A DNA stretch of 64,000 nucleotides from Chloroflexota bacterium (GCA_016191845.1 JACPVF010000006.1:108643-172642), one strand, 5' to 3'; counted from the first letter of the stretch, positions 34,308 to 43,808 are shown. Program-made: numbers and translations. The notes: generated from the letters alone by a model not told the origin.

Positions 34308-37300
34308 TTATTCTTCGTCGAGGATGCGGTTTTGCAGATCCCACAAGCGGCGGTAGAGGCCGTCGGCCTGCATCAGCTCGGTATGGGTGCCTCGCTCCAC
34401 GACCTGACCATGGTTCATCACCAGGATTTCGTCCACGTTTTCCAAGCCGACCAGACGATGCGTGATGAGCAGGGAGGTCTTGCGCTTCATCAAGTCGAAG
34501 AGAGTCTCCAGGACCTGCTGTTCGGTCAGCGGATCGAGATTGGCGGTCGGTTCGTCGAGGATCAGGATGGGCGCATCCTTAAGGATGGCGCGCGCAATGG
34601 CCAGGCGCTGGCGCTCGCCGCCCGAGAGGCGCAGTCCCTGTTCGCCGATTAGAGTCTCGTAGCCCCTGGGCAGGCTCAGGATGAAATCGTGGATCTGTGC
34701 CGCCTTCGTTGCCGCCTCAACATCCTCTTGCGTGGATTTGCGGCGGGCAAAGCGCAGATTCTGGTAAACGCTGGTGTTGAAGAAGTAAGTGCTTTGCGAG
34801 ACCAGCCCGATCTTTTCGCGGACCTGATCCTGGCCGTACGCTTTGAGCGACTCTCCGCCCAGGCGGATATCCCCCGAACCGTACTCCCAAAAGCGCAGCA
34901 ACAGACTGGCCAGTGTGGACTTGCCCGCGCCGCTGGGACCGACGATGGCGATGGAGCGTCCTTGCTGCAAGTCAAAGCTCACGTGCTGTAACGCAGGCAT
35001 GGACTGATTGGGATAGGTGAAGGAGAGGTCGGTGATTTGTAATTGGTAATTAGTGATCGGCTCACTGCGCACCGTGGGGGAGTCCACCACCACAGGCTGG
35101 GTGTCCACCACCTCGAACAGGCGGCGGGCGGCTTCACGGGTGGCGTTCCACATTTGGGCAGCCAGCGGCAGCGGCATGACGGCTTCGAACGAGGCCAGCG
35201 TCAGCAGCGTCAGCGAGGCCAGCATCGGCCCTGCGATGGTTCCCGCATGGACGGGTGGAATGGCCAGCACCAAAATGGTCCACATGCCCATCTGCACCAG
35301 CAGCGTAGTCAACCCTGAGTGGATGCCTGTCACACGCGCCATGCGGCGTTGGGCGTTGCCATAGTTCACGCCGTTGGCGGCGACTTCGTCGAAGCGCTGT
35401 GAGGCGCGGCCATAGGCCAGCAGGTCAGCCATGCCCTGGATGCCGTCCACCAGGCGAACGTGCAGGTCGCTGCGCAGGTTGATCGAGTCCACGGCGGGGC
35501 GGCGGCTGATGATTTGCGCCAAGAGAGGCAGGAGCAGGCCGAGGCTGAGGAAAAAGCCCAAGAAGGCCAGCGCAAGCGGAAGTCCGAAGGAGCCGAGGAA
35601 GAAGGCCACGCCAAGCCCGATCAGGACCGCCGTCAGCGGCGGGGAGACCACGCGCACATAGAAATTCTCCAGCGTTTCCACGTCGCCGACGACGCGCGCC
35701 AGCAGGTCGCCTGCGCGGTATTCCATCAGGCGGGCGGGGGCCAACGGTTCTAGTTTTTCGTAGAACCAGACGCGCAGGCGCGAGAGCAGGCGGAAGGTGA
35801 CATCGTGCGAGACCAGGCGCTCGGCGTAGCGGAAGAGTCCGCGCGAGATGCCAAAGAGGCGCGTCCCCACCACAGCCACGCCCAGGTCCGCCACGGAGGT
35901 GGCGATGGCGGCGGTGGAGATCAGCCAGGCCGAGGTACCCATCAGCGCCACGCTGGATGCGACCGTGCCCGCGCCGATCAACACGGACAGCGCCACGCGT
36001 CCCCACTCGCCGTCGAGGAAGGAGAGCAGGCGCGAAAGGATGGAGGCCTGTGGAGCGAGAGTTGGTACTTGGGGATTGGCGATTGGGAGTGAGGAGATGG
36101 GTTCAAGCGCGATTGATACAGGGCCATCTTTCTTTGTTCCCTTTTCCTCTTTCACCTCATACGTCTTCACCATGCTGGCATAGAGGCCATCCTGTGCGAG
36201 CAGTTCGCGATGCGTGCCCTGCTCGACGATGCGGCCTGCTTCGATGACGACGATCTGGTCGGCTTGGAAGATGGTGTTGAGGCGGTGCGCGATGGTCAGG
36301 ACCGTGCGTCCCTGCATCAGGCGTTGAGTCGATTCCTCGAGCAGGGATTCCGTCTCAGGGTCGAGGCTGGAGGTGGGTTCGTCCAGGATGAGGATGGGCG
36401 CGTCCCGCAGGAAGGCGCGCGCCAGAGCCAAGCGTTGAGCCTGTCCGCTGGAGAGGCGCGCGCCGCCTTCGCCGATGACGGTCTCATACTTTTGCGGCAA
36501 CGACTCGATGAACTCCTCCAGGTGTGCGGCGCGCGCGGCGGCAGAGACTTCCTCGTCGCTGGCCTCGGGCTTGCCCAGGCGGATGTTGGCCCCAAGGGTA
36601 TCGTGGAAGAGGTACGGCTTTTGCGGCACCCAGGCGATCTGGTCGCGTAACGGGTGATTTTTAATCGGTAGCGTGTTGACGGTGATCTGTCCCTGAGTGG
36701 GTCGCAGGAATCCGAGCAGCAGGTTGGTCAGCGTGGTCTTGCCTGCGCCCGTCTTGCCGACCAGCGCAACGTGCTGACCCTTCGACAGAGTCAGGTGGAT
36801 ATTTTCCAGGGCTGGTGTCGTCTCGCCTGGGTAAGTGAATGTGACATCCTCGAACGATATGGTGTTCACTGCTGGCAATGGTTCACTGCCCATGTTCGTC
36901 TGCTCGCTGGGAACGGGCGTATCCAAAATCTCATAGATGCGCCTGGCCGCTGTGGTTCCCGACATGCCCGCGTGAAAACGAGCGCCCAACGCGCGCAATG
37001 GCATGTAGAACTCGGGCGCCAGCACCAGCAGGAAGAGAGCGGGCTGGAATTCCATTTTGCCGTACAACAGGCGGAAGCCGATCTCCACGGCGACGATGGC
37101 CGTGCTGATGGTGGCCAGCAACTCCAGTGCCAGCGCCGAGAGGAAGGTGATGCGCAGCACACCCAACGTGGTGTCGCGGAACTGGTCGCTGACCTTGGCA
37201 ATGGTCCTGGTCTGCGCCTTGGATTGGCCGAACAGCTTGAGCGTGGTCAGCCCTTGCAGGCTGTCGAGGAAGTGCGCGCTCAGCAGACGCAACGTCTCGT

Positions 37301-37859
37301 ACTGACGCTTGGTGACGGCCTCCGCGCCCTTGCCGATCATGATCATGAAGAAGGGAATCAACGGTGCGGTGACGAGGAAGACGATACCCGTCAACAGGTC
37401 GATGGGGAAGACGAAGATCAGGATCGAGATCGGGATGAGAGTCGTGATGACCAGTTGTGGCAGGTACTGGCTGAAGTAGGCATCCAGCGCCTCGATTCCC
37501 TCGACCGCGGCGGCAGTCAGCTCGCCCGTGCGTTGTCCGCGCGAATAGGCGGGACCCAGCTTGAGGATGTGCGCGAAAAGCCGCTCGCGTAAGTCGGTCT
37601 TGATACGGACCGCCACGGCGTTGGCGGCCACCTCGTTGAGCCAGGTCAGCAGGGCACGCCCCACGATGGCGACCAGAATCAGTTGCAGAAGTTTGGTCAC
37701 GTCTGTGAGCGATTGCCCCAGCAGGAACACGTTGTTGACGGTGGAACTGAGCAACCACGATTGCCAGATGGTCAACAGACCGGCAAAGAATCCAGACAGG
37801 ATGGTGAGGGTCAGGGAAAGGCGCGTGTCGCGCGTAAGTTGTAAGAGTCTGCGGTGCAT
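34308..37859 (-). CDS. cydDC: Fused CydD-CydC ABC exporter (cysteine/glutathione, cytochrome bd assembly)
   Basis: 1183 residues holding two complete ABC half-transporters in one chain: TMD1 (1-320) with the CydD-type [18 protein letters not shown] (about 280-297), NBD1 (about 330-570; Walker [10 protein letters not shown], signature [24 protein letters not shown]), a linker, TMD2 (about 615-920) and NBD2 (about 945-1183; [33 protein letters not shown]). CydDC exports reduced thiols and binds haem and is required for assembly of cytochrome bd, whose genes lie just upstream. In E. coli the halves are two genes. TATAAT lies eight bases before ATG 37859 with no ribosome site, so it may be translated from a leaderless mRNA. 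Confidence 0.92.
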   Translation of the reverse strand: MHRRLLQLTRDTRLSLTLTILSGFFAGLLTIWQSWLLSSTVNNVFLLGQSLTDVTKLLQLILVAIVGRALLTWLNEVAANAVAVRIKTDLRERLFAHILKLGPAYSRGQRTGELTAAAVEGIEALDAYFSQYLPQLVITTLIPISILIFVFPIDLLTGIVFLVTAPLIPFFMIMIGKGAEAVTKRQYETLRLLSAHFLDSLQGLTTLKLFGQSKAQTRTIAKVSDQFRDTTLGVLRITFLSALALELLATISTAIVAVEIGFRLLYGKMEFQPALFLLVLAPEFYMPLRALGARFHAGMSGTTAARRIYEILDTPVPSEQTNMGSEPLPAVNTISFEDVTFTYPGETTPALENIHLTLSKGQHVALVGKTGAGKTTLTNLLLGFLRPTQGQITVNTLPIKNHPLRDQIAWVPQKPYLFHDTLGANIRLGKPEASDEEVSAAARAAHLEEFIESLPQKYETVIGEGGARLSSGQAQRLALARAFLRDAPILILDEPTSSLDPETESLLEESTQRLMQGRTVLTIAHRLNTIFQADQIVVIEAGRIVEQGTHRELLAQDGLYASMVKTYEVKEEKGTKKDGPVSIALEPISSLPIANPQVPTLAPQASILSRLLSFLDGEWGRVALSVLIGAGTVASSVALMGTSAWLISTAAIATSVADLGVAVVGTRLFGISRGLFRYAERLVSHDVTFRLLSRLRVWFYEKLEPLAPARLMEYRAGDLLARVVGDVETLENFYVRVVSPPLTAVLIGLGVAFFLGSFGLPLALAFLGFFLSLGLLLPLLAQIISRRPAVDSINLRSDLHVRLVDGIQGMADLLAYGRASQRFDEVAANGVNYGNAQRRMARVTGIHSGLTTLLVQMGMWTILVLAIPPVHAGTIAGPMLASLTLLTLASFEAVMPLPLAAQMWNATREAARRLFEVVDTQPVVVDSPTVRSEPITNYQLQITDLSFTYPNQSMPALQHVSFDLQQGRSIAIVGPSGAGKSTLASLLLRFWEYGSGDIRLGGESLKAYGQDQVREKIGLVSQSTYFFNTSVYQNLRFARRKSTQEDVEAATKAAQIHDFILSLPRGYETLIGEQGLRLSGGERQRLAIARAILKDAPILILDEPTANLDPLTEQQVLETLFDLMKRKTSLLITHRLVGLENVDEILVMNHGQVVERGTHTELMQADGLYRRLWDLQNRILDEE

Positions 37860-37867
37860 AAGAGTTT

Positions 37868-37873
37868 ATTATA
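37868..37873 (-). promoter_or_regulatory. -10 box of cydDC, likely leaderless
   Basis: TATAAT on the minus strand with only eight bases to the ATG; it follows directly after the hairpin 37879-37907. Confidence 0.55.
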
Positions 37874-37878
37874 AACGA

Positions 37879-37907
37879 CCGAGCCGGGGGAGCTTTCCCC
37901 GGCTCGG
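37879..37907. terminator. GC-rich hairpin between the 42-residue gene and cydDC
   Basis: 11-bp perfect stem CCGAGCCGGGG and complement, 7-nt loop. No real T-run, so termination may be partial. Confidence 0.65.
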
Positions 37908-37953
37908 ATGTCACAAGCCTGGAATGCGGATTCAAGTCCGCACTTTGTATCGA

Positions 37954-38082
37954 TTAATGGAACTTGCTCTGGACGGCAATCGTGTAGACTTTGACGTTCA
38001 ACACGATGAAGCGCCACAGTTGATACAGCTTGAAGTTCATCCAGAACTTTTCGGCCTTGGAGAATTCCTGTTCGTTTTGCAT
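37954..38082 (-). CDS. 42-residue protein after the SQR-like flavoprotein
   Basis: Short ORF beginning MQNEQEFSKAEKFWMNFKLY and ending VQSKFH, with AGGAG six bases before the ATG and the start only nine bases after the flavoprotein stop. It has a charged N-terminus and an aromatic amphipathic-to-hydrophobic helix (about 13-39), so membrane surface association is likely. Very small subunits are known for bd-type oxidases (CydX, CydH), but this one sits behind the flavoprotein rather than cydB and lacks any motif I can match. Possibly a membrane tether for the flavoprotein. Confidence 0.7.
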   Translation of the reverse strand: MQNEQEFSKAEKFWMNFKLYQLWRFIVLNVKVYTIAVQSKFH

Positions 38083-38091
38083 CTCAAACTC

Positions 38092-39531
38092 CTATTCGGG
38101 GATCAACTTCCAGCCAAACAGACCCTTGAACTTCCAGATGAAGGTGTAATGCAGCATGAACTTCATCCACGCGCCGCTCAACCCCATCTCGAGGTGCGAG
38201 ATGAACAGGTCGCGGCCGAATTCGTTGGCATATTTCTTTCGGTCAGGCACCACGGGACGCATCACGATGGTCACGGCATTGCCGTCCCATAAGTTGTCGC
38301 CCATCGAGGCGATACAGGCCGCCACCATCTCGGTCATGCGCTCTTGATGGGTCATCTTGCCGGTCTTGACCAGGTCCACGATATTCATGGCCACCACGCG
38401 CCCGATCACGCCGCTGACCATACCTGTGCGCGGCGGTGCGGGCGCGATGAGTAGGTTATTTTTGTTGGTGAACGGCTTGGAGATCGGTCCGGGAGGCGCA
38501 AAGGCGATGCCCGCGGCAAAGACATTCGGGTAGGTGGGATTGTTATATTGGGCAGGCCAAGCCTCGGGGGTCTGTGAGAGTTCAGGGTAGGGCAGGCCGT
38601 ATTTTCCATCGACCAGCACGAAGCCCGCAGGGTTGACCATCTTGGCAGAGACGTCTTCGCCGTCCTTGCCGATGTACTTGAACGGCTGGCCCTTGAACTG
38701 CGGGATGAGCATCGAGAAGTCGAACTCGGTGATGCCTTCCTCGCCTTCGTAATTCTGCCAATGGATTTTGCCCTCCTCAACCTTGGTCACGCCCGTGCGG
38801 ACCTGGTAGCGGATCCCGTGATCGTTGAAAACCGACTTGATGAACTCGCTGCTCTTCTGCACGATGCCATTGCGTTTGATCTGCACGCCGTTGACGCCGA
38901 AGTCACCCAATTCGGGTTCGTTGGACAGCCACAGGATGTCGGCTTTGTCGCGCAGCCCCTTCTTGAGCAGGTCCTTGTGCACGTTGACGATGTACTCGAA
39001 GGCCGCGCCCTGACAGGTGGCTCCGGGATGCCCGGTGCCGACCACAATCTTGACCTTCTCACCCTTCTTCATGCGTTCGCACAGGGCCAGGTAGGCGTCG
39101 CGGGTCTTGATGGCGTGAGGCAGGGAACAGATCGAGTGGGTGAACCCATTCTCGGGTCCAAGGCCGGGTGTGCCGGCAAAATTCAGCAGCGGTCCGGGCG
39201 CGATGACAAGGTAATCATAGCTCCAGCGGACTTCCTTGCCTGTGCCGATCTCCTCAGCGACCACGAACTGGTCGCTCGCGTCGGGGTGGATTTCCTTGGC
39301 AGCGGCATGCACGAATTTGACATGCATGCGGTCATAGACGGGCTTGAGTTTGAAGATGGTCTGCTCGGGCTTCATGTGGCCCACGCCCACCCACACCCAG
39401 GATGGGACATAGCCGAACACGTCGCGATTGCTCATCACCGTGATCTCGTGTTTGCGCCCAAGCTGGTTGCCCAGGTAGAGGGCCGCGGTGTGCCCTGCAA
39501 ATCCCGCACCGATCACAAGAATTTTAGCCAT
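38092..39531 (-). CDS. Sulfide:quinone oxidoreductase/NDH-2-like flavoprotein
   Basis: 479-residue two-dinucleotide-binding flavoprotein. FAD site ILVIGAGFAGHTAALYLG (4-21), YDYLVIAPG (about 106-114), Cys135 in SICSLPHA and Cys173 in GATCQGAAFEY, both at SQR-type positions, and the FAD-closing region VFAAGIAFAPPG. The third redox Cys that classical SQRs carry near the P-x-T-G motif is missing here (IAPAPPRTGM). No N-terminal signal; the C-terminal amphipathic part (LSGAWMKFMLHYTFIWKFKG) suits membrane attachment. It should reduce quinone with sulfide, NADH or another donor. It lies between cydB and a 42-residue gene, giving a short quinone-to-bd oxidase chain. Confidence 0.85.
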   Translation of the reverse strand: MAKILVIGAGFAGHTAALYLGNQLGRKHEITVMSNRDVFGYVPSWVWVGVGHMKPEQTIFKLKPVYDRMHVKFVHAAAKEIHPDASDQFVVAEEIGTGKEVRWSYDYLVIAPGPLLNFAGTPGLGPENGFTHSICSLPHAIKTRDAYLALCERMKKGEKVKIVVGTGHPGATCQGAAFEYIVNVHKDLLKKGLRDKADILWLSNEPELGDFGVNGVQIKRNGIVQKSSEFIKSVFNDHGIRYQVRTGVTKVEEGKIHWQNYEGEEGITEFDFSMLIPQFKGQPFKYIGKDGEDVSAKMVNPAGFVLVDGKYGLPYPELSQTPEAWPAQYNNPTYPNVFAAGIAFAPPGPISKPFTNKNNLLIAPAPPRTGMVSGVIGRVVAMNIVDLVKTGKMTHQERMTEMVAACIASMGDNLWDGNAVTIVMRPVVPDRKKYANEFGRDLFISHLEMGLSGAWMKFMLHYTFIWKFKGLFGWKLIPE

Positions 39532-39596
39532 AGGTTTCTCCTTGCTGAGGCGCTTTACACGCCGTCATCTATTTGTGACATCGAGTACAAAAAATA

Positions 39597-39622
39597 AAGG
39601 CGGAGTGAATTCACTCCGCCTT
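39597..39622 (-). terminator. Terminator after cydB
   Basis: 26-nt perfect palindrome AAGGCGGAGTGAATTCACTC-type stem (39597-39622) followed on the minus strand by TTATTTTTTG. It lies eight bases after the cydB stop. Confidence 0.88.
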
Positions 39623-39630
39623 CTTTCGAG

Positions 39631-40680
39631 TTAGTAGACCAGGGTCTTCTTATCGGTGCTGATGCGCTTGCGGAACATGTAGTACGTCCAGCCCTGGTAG
39701 GCGAGCACGATCGGAACGAAGATCAGGGCGACAACGCTCATGACCGTCAGCGTGTACTGCGAGGAAGAGGCGTTGTAGACCGTCAACGACCACTCGGGGT
39801 TGAGGGTAGAAAGCATTACATTCGGGAAGGTCATCAGGAAGAAGGTGGCCTGGGTGAGCACAATGTTCAGCGCGGTTGAAATGAAAGCCCAACCTTCCAT
39901 CTTCTTGTTGATGAAGTAGCCAGTCAGGAGGATCATAACCACGGCAGTCAGGGGCACGATGCCTGGATTAATCTTGCCATTGGCCCAGAATTTAGCCACA
40001 TAGGTCCAGATGCCCAGCAGGACGTACAGCACAGAAGCAGCGATCCAAAGTTTCTTGGAGAAATCCACTGCGCGAGTATGCAGGGAGCCTTCAAGCTTGA
40101 GAACGAGGAAATTCGCGCCGTGCAATAGGAAAACCGCCACTGTCGTCAGGCCGCCGAGGAGACCGTATGGGTTGAGCAGGGTCAGGGTCACGCCCAGATT
40201 GTTGGGGAGCCAGGAGGGGGCAACCAAGTTCATATCTGCCCCAATTGGCAAGCCTTTAGCCAGATTGGCGAAGGCGGTCCCCAGCAGCAAGGCTGCCAGG
40301 AAAGAGCCGATGGCGATCATCCAGTCGAAACGGTTGCGCCAGGCGGGAGCTGCATCCTTGGAGCGGTACTCGAACGAGATGCCGCGCAAAATCAGGCCGA
40401 CCAGCAGCAGGAACAGGGCCAGGTAGAAACCGCTGAACATGGTGGCATACCAGTGCGGGAAGGCCGCAAAGGTCGCGCCGCCAGCCGTGAGGAGCCAGAC
40501 TTCGTTGCCGTCCCAGACGGAACCGATGCTGTTGATGATGGCACGACGTTCGATGTCGGTCTTGCCGAGGAAGGGCAGGAGCATGCCCACGCCGAAGTCG
40601 AAGCCTTCGAGGAAATGGAACCCGATCCACAGGACGGCGATCAGGATGAACCACAGGATTTGGAGAAATTCGTAAGACAT
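39631..40680 (-). CDS. cydB: Cytochrome bd ubiquinol oxidase subunit II
   Basis: 349-residue membrane protein, nine predicted helices, starting with the family motif WIGFHFLEGFDFGVG (about 19-33) and containing SVWDGNEVWLLTAGGATFAAFP (about 54-75, W57/D58 being family-invariant). It supports haem binding and stability of CydA in the quinol oxidase that reduces O2 to water without proton pumping. No CydX-like ORF was found directly after it. It follows cydA by 15 bp and ends at a strong terminator. Confidence 0.97.
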   Translation of the reverse strand: MSYEFLQILWFILIAVLWIGFHFLEGFDFGVGMLLPFLGKTDIERRAIINSIGSVWDGNEVWLLTAGGATFAAFPHWYATMFSGFYLALFLLLVGLILRGISFEYRSKDAAPAWRNRFDWMIAIGSFLAALLLGTAFANLAKGLPIGADMNLVAPSWLPNNLGVTLTLLNPYGLLGGLTTVAVFLLHGANFLVLKLEGSLHTRAVDFSKKLWIAASVLYVLLGIWTYVAKFWANGKINPGIVPLTAVVMILLTGYFINKKMEGWAFISTALNIVLTQATFFLMTFPNVMLSTLNPEWSLTVYNASSSQYTLTVMSVVALIFVPIVLAYQGWTYYMFRKRISTDKKTLVY

Positions 40681-40695
40681 GTTGAGCCTCCAGGA

Positions 40696-42090
40696 TTAGT
40701 CGTCCGCGCCGACGGCGGTGGGAGCCGCGTCAACGGATTCGTGCATGGCGGCGTCGGGTCCGGCGATGGCGTATTTCTTCATCAGGTAGACCATGGCGAC
40801 GGCCAGCGAGCCATACAGGACGGTGTAGCCGACCAGAGAGATCCACAGGTCGACGACGGTCAGGTTCGGGGAGACGGCGTCCTGCACTTTGAGCAGGCCG
40901 TACACGATCCAGGGCTGGCGGCCCATTTCGGTCAGGATCCAGCCGCTGGCGTTGGCCAGGTAGGGCAGAACCAGCATCCAGGGCACCCACTTCAGCCACT
41001 TGGCATTGGTGATGTCGCCGCGAGAATTGGCCCACACGAAGAAAGCCGTGAGGAACATCATCACAAAGCCGAAGGCCATCATGATGCGGAAGGTCCAGTA
41101 GGTGACGACCATCAGCGGTACATAGTCACCGGGACCGTATTGCTGTTCATACTGCGCTTGGAGTTCGTTGACACCCTGGACCTCGCAGGTGAAATTGTTG
41201 CATGCCAGGAAGCTCATGGCATAAGGAATACGGATCGACCAGACTTCCTGCTTGCCGGTCAGGTCGCCGATGGTGAGCAGGGAGAAGGAGGCCGGTTGTT
41301 CGGTTTCCCAAATGGCTTCGAGCGCAGCCAGTTTCATTGGCTGGACTTCCTTCATGTATTGGCCCATGGTATGGCCGCCCAGGAAGATCAACACGCTGGC
41401 GACCAGACCGACCACGGAAGCAATATTGAAGGATCGCTTGAAGAAATCCACGTTCTGTTTGCGCAACAGGTGATAGGCGCTGACCGAGAGGATCAGGAAG
41501 GCGGCCATGGCCAGACCATCCGACAGGGTGTGCCAGATGAAGATCCAGGCCTTCGCGTTGCCGATCAAAGCAAAGAAGTTGACCAGTTCCAGACGGCCGT
41601 TGGCTTCATTGAGCACGTAGGCGGTTGCAGGGGGAGCCTGCATGAAGCCGTTGGCGATCAGAATCCAGATGGCCGAAAGGTTCGAGCCAAGGGCGGCCAG
41701 CCAGATGGCGGCCAGATGAACCTTCTCGGGCACCTTGCCCTCACCGAAGATCCACACGCCCAGGAAGGTGGATTCCATGAAGAAGGCCAGCAGGGCTTCC
41801 ACGGCCAGCGGGGCGCCGAAGATGTCGCCCACGTAGCGGGAATATCCAGACCAGTTCATGCCAAACTGGAACTCCTGCACAATGCCGGTGACGACGCCAA
41901 TGGCGAAGTTGATCAGGAACAATTTGCCCCAGAACTTGGCCATCTTGCGCCAGGTCTCATCCTTGGTTTGGTAGTAGCGGGTCTGGAAGAAGGCTACATA
42001 CCAGCCCATGCCCAGTGTGAGCGGGACGAAGAGCCAGTGGTAGATGGTGGTGAGGGCAAACTGCCATCGGGAAAGAGTGATTGGATCCAT
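40696..42090 (-). CDS. cydA: Cytochrome bd ubiquinol oxidase subunit I
   Basis: 464-residue catalytic subunit with haems b558, b595 and d. Visible: His18 in TTIYHWLFVPLTLGMGW (haem b595/d ligand), GRQPWIVYG (about 391-399) next to the quinol-binding Q-loop, WANSRG and GSLAVAMVYLMKK near the C-terminus. The Q-loop is short, unlike the long version of E. coli CydA. Bd oxidases tolerate sulfide, NO and cyanide and have high O2 affinity, apt for a microaerobic or anoxic lifestyle. The start has GGAG before it; rrf2 lies 120 bp upstream on the same strand. Confidence 0.98.
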   Translation of the reverse strand: MDPITLSRWQFALTTIYHWLFVPLTLGMGWYVAFFQTRYYQTKDETWRKMAKFWGKLFLINFAIGVVTGIVQEFQFGMNWSGYSRYVGDIFGAPLAVEALLAFFMESTFLGVWIFGEGKVPEKVHLAAIWLAALGSNLSAIWILIANGFMQAPPATAYVLNEANGRLELVNFFALIGNAKAWIFIWHTLSDGLAMAAFLILSVSAYHLLRKQNVDFFKRSFNIASVVGLVASVLIFLGGHTMGQYMKEVQPMKLAALEAIWETEQPASFSLLTIGDLTGKQEVWSIRIPYAMSFLACNNFTCEVQGVNELQAQYEQQYGPGDYVPLMVVTYWTFRIMMAFGFVMMFLTAFFVWANSRGDITNAKWLKWVPWMLVLPYLANASGWILTEMGRQPWIVYGLLKVQDAVSPNLTVVDLWISLVGYTVLYGSLAVAMVYLMKKYAIAGPDAAMHESVDAAPTAVGADD

Positions 42091-42209
42091 GTGTGTTCTC
42101 CAAAATAGATTTCGGATTTATTGCAAACGAACCATGCCGTGCCTTGCAAAACGGGATATTTCGACGGGCCGTCTCCTTTCTGTGACCTTCTTGCGCATCT
42201 CCTCAAAAT

Positions 42210-42659
42210 TTACAATCGGGCAATGCCCAATGATGCAAGTCCTTCTATTGACAGCGCTTCCTGCGCGAGGTCATCGAACGTGATCTGTTCCAATTCCTGC
42301 ATCACCGTGGCCTGGAGCCGTGCCCAGCGGCAACGCACGGGACAGTTGTTATCGAAGGGACATTCTCCTTTGCCAATCAGGCAGTCGGAGATGAAGAGTT
42401 TGCCCTCGAAATGTTCCACCACCTGTCGGAGGTTGATCTCGTTGGACGGGCGGGACAGGCTCAACCCGCCGTCGCGCCCGGGGAAGGTCTGGACAAAACC
42501 ACCCCGCGCCAGCTCCGCGACGATGCGCTGGGCCAGGGCGGGGGGGATAAGCATCTCGCGCTGAATCTCCGAGGTAGAGGTGCGTTCCTCCAAGCCTCGT
42601 TTGGAGAGGGCCAAGATCACACGGACAGCGTAGTCGGTCTGGCGGTTGATGCGGATCAT
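42210..42659 (-). CDS. Rrf2-family Fe-S transcriptional regulator
   Basis: 149-residue winged-helix regulator. N-terminus MIRINRQTDYAVRVILALS (1-19), recognition-helix region IPPALAQRIVAELARGGFV (about 39-57) with GRDGG wing, and four Cys near the C-terminus (C-x6-C-x5-C-x3-C in DCLIGKGECPFDNNCPVRC) that resemble the [2Fe-2S]/[4Fe-4S] ligands of IscR and NsrR. It likely senses O2, NO or iron-sulfur status and, from its position just upstream of cydAB, controls that operon. The start ATG 42659 has AAGG eight bases before; the longer frame to 42752 is rejected. A dyad (42676-42691) in front suggests autoregulation. Confidence 0.9.
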   Translation of the reverse strand: MIRINRQTDYAVRVILALSKRGLEERTSTSEIQREMLIPPALAQRIVAELARGGFVQTFPGRDGGLSLSRPSNEINLRQVVEHFEGKLFISDCLIGKGECPFDNNCPVRCRWARLQATVMQELEQITFDDLAQEALSIEGLASLGIARL

Positions 42660-42675
42660 ATAACCTTGACAGTTT

Positions 42676-42691
42676 GGGTAAACGATTACCC
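42676..42691. promoter_or_regulatory. Operator candidate before rrf2
   Basis: GGGTAA-ACGA-TTACCC, perfect 6-bp arms, 17 bp before the rrf2 ATG. Probably bound by the Rrf2 protein itself (inference). Confidence 0.5.
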
Positions 42692-42725
42692 TTATTGTAA
42701 AGATTAATCCTGCCTGAGTAATGTG

Positions 42726-42777
42726 CACTATGTCACATTCGAGGCGTGACAAGCGTCACATTGATATTTACATAGTG
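42726..42777. promoter_or_regulatory. Nested dyads in the rrf2/lgt divergent region
   Basis: Three symmetric pairs overlap: CACTATGT (42726-42733) with ACATAGTG (42770-42777), TGTCAC (42731-42736) with GTGACA (42746-42751), and GTGAC (42746-42750) with GTCAC (42755-42759). The TGTCAC/GTGACA halves recall CRP/FNR-family sites. TATAAT of lgt is at 42828-42833. Confidence 0.5.
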
Positions 42778-42865
42778 TCAATTTTTTGTTTCACTATTTC
42801 CATAAAAATTATCCATTTTTGAAGGTGTATAATGCTTCGAAAACATTCTCAAACGAGGTAGTTCC

Positions 42866-43759
42866 TTGGATCCTGTCATTTTTACGATCACCTTATTCGG
42901 TCTTTCCATCCCCGTGCGTTGGTACGGTGTTCTGGTCATGTCCGGTGTCTTGGTAGGTGGCTGGCTGGCTGAGCGCGAAGTGACCCGTAACGGCGGGAAG
43001 GGCGAGCGCATCTGGGACCTGTTGATCTGGGTATTGCCCATTGGGATTGTAGGTGCGCGCCTGTGGTTCGTTGCCAACACCACCCTGGGTGGCAATTCCT
43101 ATTATCTGGAGAATCCCGCTCAAATTCTCAACATCCCGCAGGGTGGCCTGCATTTCTTCGGCGGTCTGCTCTTCGGCGCGGTTGCCCTCTATTTCTATGT
43201 AAAGAAATACAAGCTGGATATCTGGCTCTTCCTGGATGCCATCGCCCCTGCCGCCCTGGTGGGACAGGCTCTGGCCCGCCCGGCCAATTTCATCAACCAG
43301 GAATTGTACGGCCAGCCGACCAACCTGCCGTGGGGAATCTCCATCGACGCCGCCCACCGCATCCCCGCCTACGCGGACCTGAGCCTGTATCCCGTTGCGA
43401 CGACCCGTTTCCACCCGACCTTCGCCTACGAGATGATCTGGAACATCCTGGCCGTCCTGCTTCTGTATTGGCTGATCCGCCAATACGCGGACCGTGTCAA
43501 GCCGGGCACCGCTTTGGGCGGATGGCTGGTTCTGGCGGGCGTGGGACGTGCCATCATTGAGATCTTCCGCCCGGACCAGCCGCTCATCCCGGGGACGCCT
43601 GTCACCTATTCGGCGGCGGTTTCCCTTCTCATGGCGGTGGCGGGCGTTGTGCTGTTGCTCATCCGCTATGGGAAGATCAACACAGCCTTTGCGCAGGGTT
43701 GGGAGGAAGAGTATCAACTCGAAGCGGAAGAAGTCAAGGCAGAGACTGCGTCAGCCTGA
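42866..43759 (+). CDS. lgt: Prolipoprotein diacylglyceryl transferase
   Basis: 297-residue membrane enzyme that transfers diacylglycerol from phosphatidylglycerol to the lipobox Cys of prelipoproteins, the first step of lipoprotein maturation. Seven predicted helices; GLHFFGGLLFG (about 92-102; H-x-x-G-G-L catalytic region), RPANFINQELYGQPT (about 137-151, the Lgt signature), PTFAYEMIWN (about 188-197) and a final charged tail rich in Glu. TTG start at 42866 with GAGG upstream; the first residues then match the family. Monocistronic with a strong terminator. Confidence 0.96.
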   Translation: MDPVIFTITLFGLSIPVRWYGVLVMSGVLVGGWLAEREVTRNGGKGERIWDLLIWVLPIGIVGARLWFVANTTLGGNSYYLENPAQILNIPQGGLHFFGGLLFGAVALYFYVKKYKLDIWLFLDAIAPAALVGQALARPANFINQELYGQPTNLPWGISIDAAHRIPAYADLSLYPVATTRFHPTFAYEMIWNILAVLLLYWLIRQYADRVKPGTALGGWLVLAGVGRAIIEIFRPDQPLIPGTPVTYSAAVSLLMAVAGVVLLLIRYGKINTAFAQGWEEEYQLEAEEVKAETASA

Positions 43760-43776
43760 GTTTTTCCCGTTCATGC

Positions 43777-43808
43777 AACCAGCCGCCTTCAAGGCGGCTG
43801 GTTTTGTT
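43777..43808 (+). terminator. Terminator of lgt
   Basis: AACCAGCCGCC stem and complement with loop TTCAA, followed by TTTTGTTTT; probably also used by the convergent hom gene. Confidence 0.9.

Noticed and set aside
37811..38017. 68-residue minus-strand ORF
   Set aside because: Overlaps the cydDC start, the hairpin and the 42-residue gene; no ribosome site.
40453..42108. 551-residue plus-strand ORF
   Set aside because: Antisense to cydA and the start of cydB; the His/Gln/Asp-rich composition is the mirror of GC-rich coding sequence.
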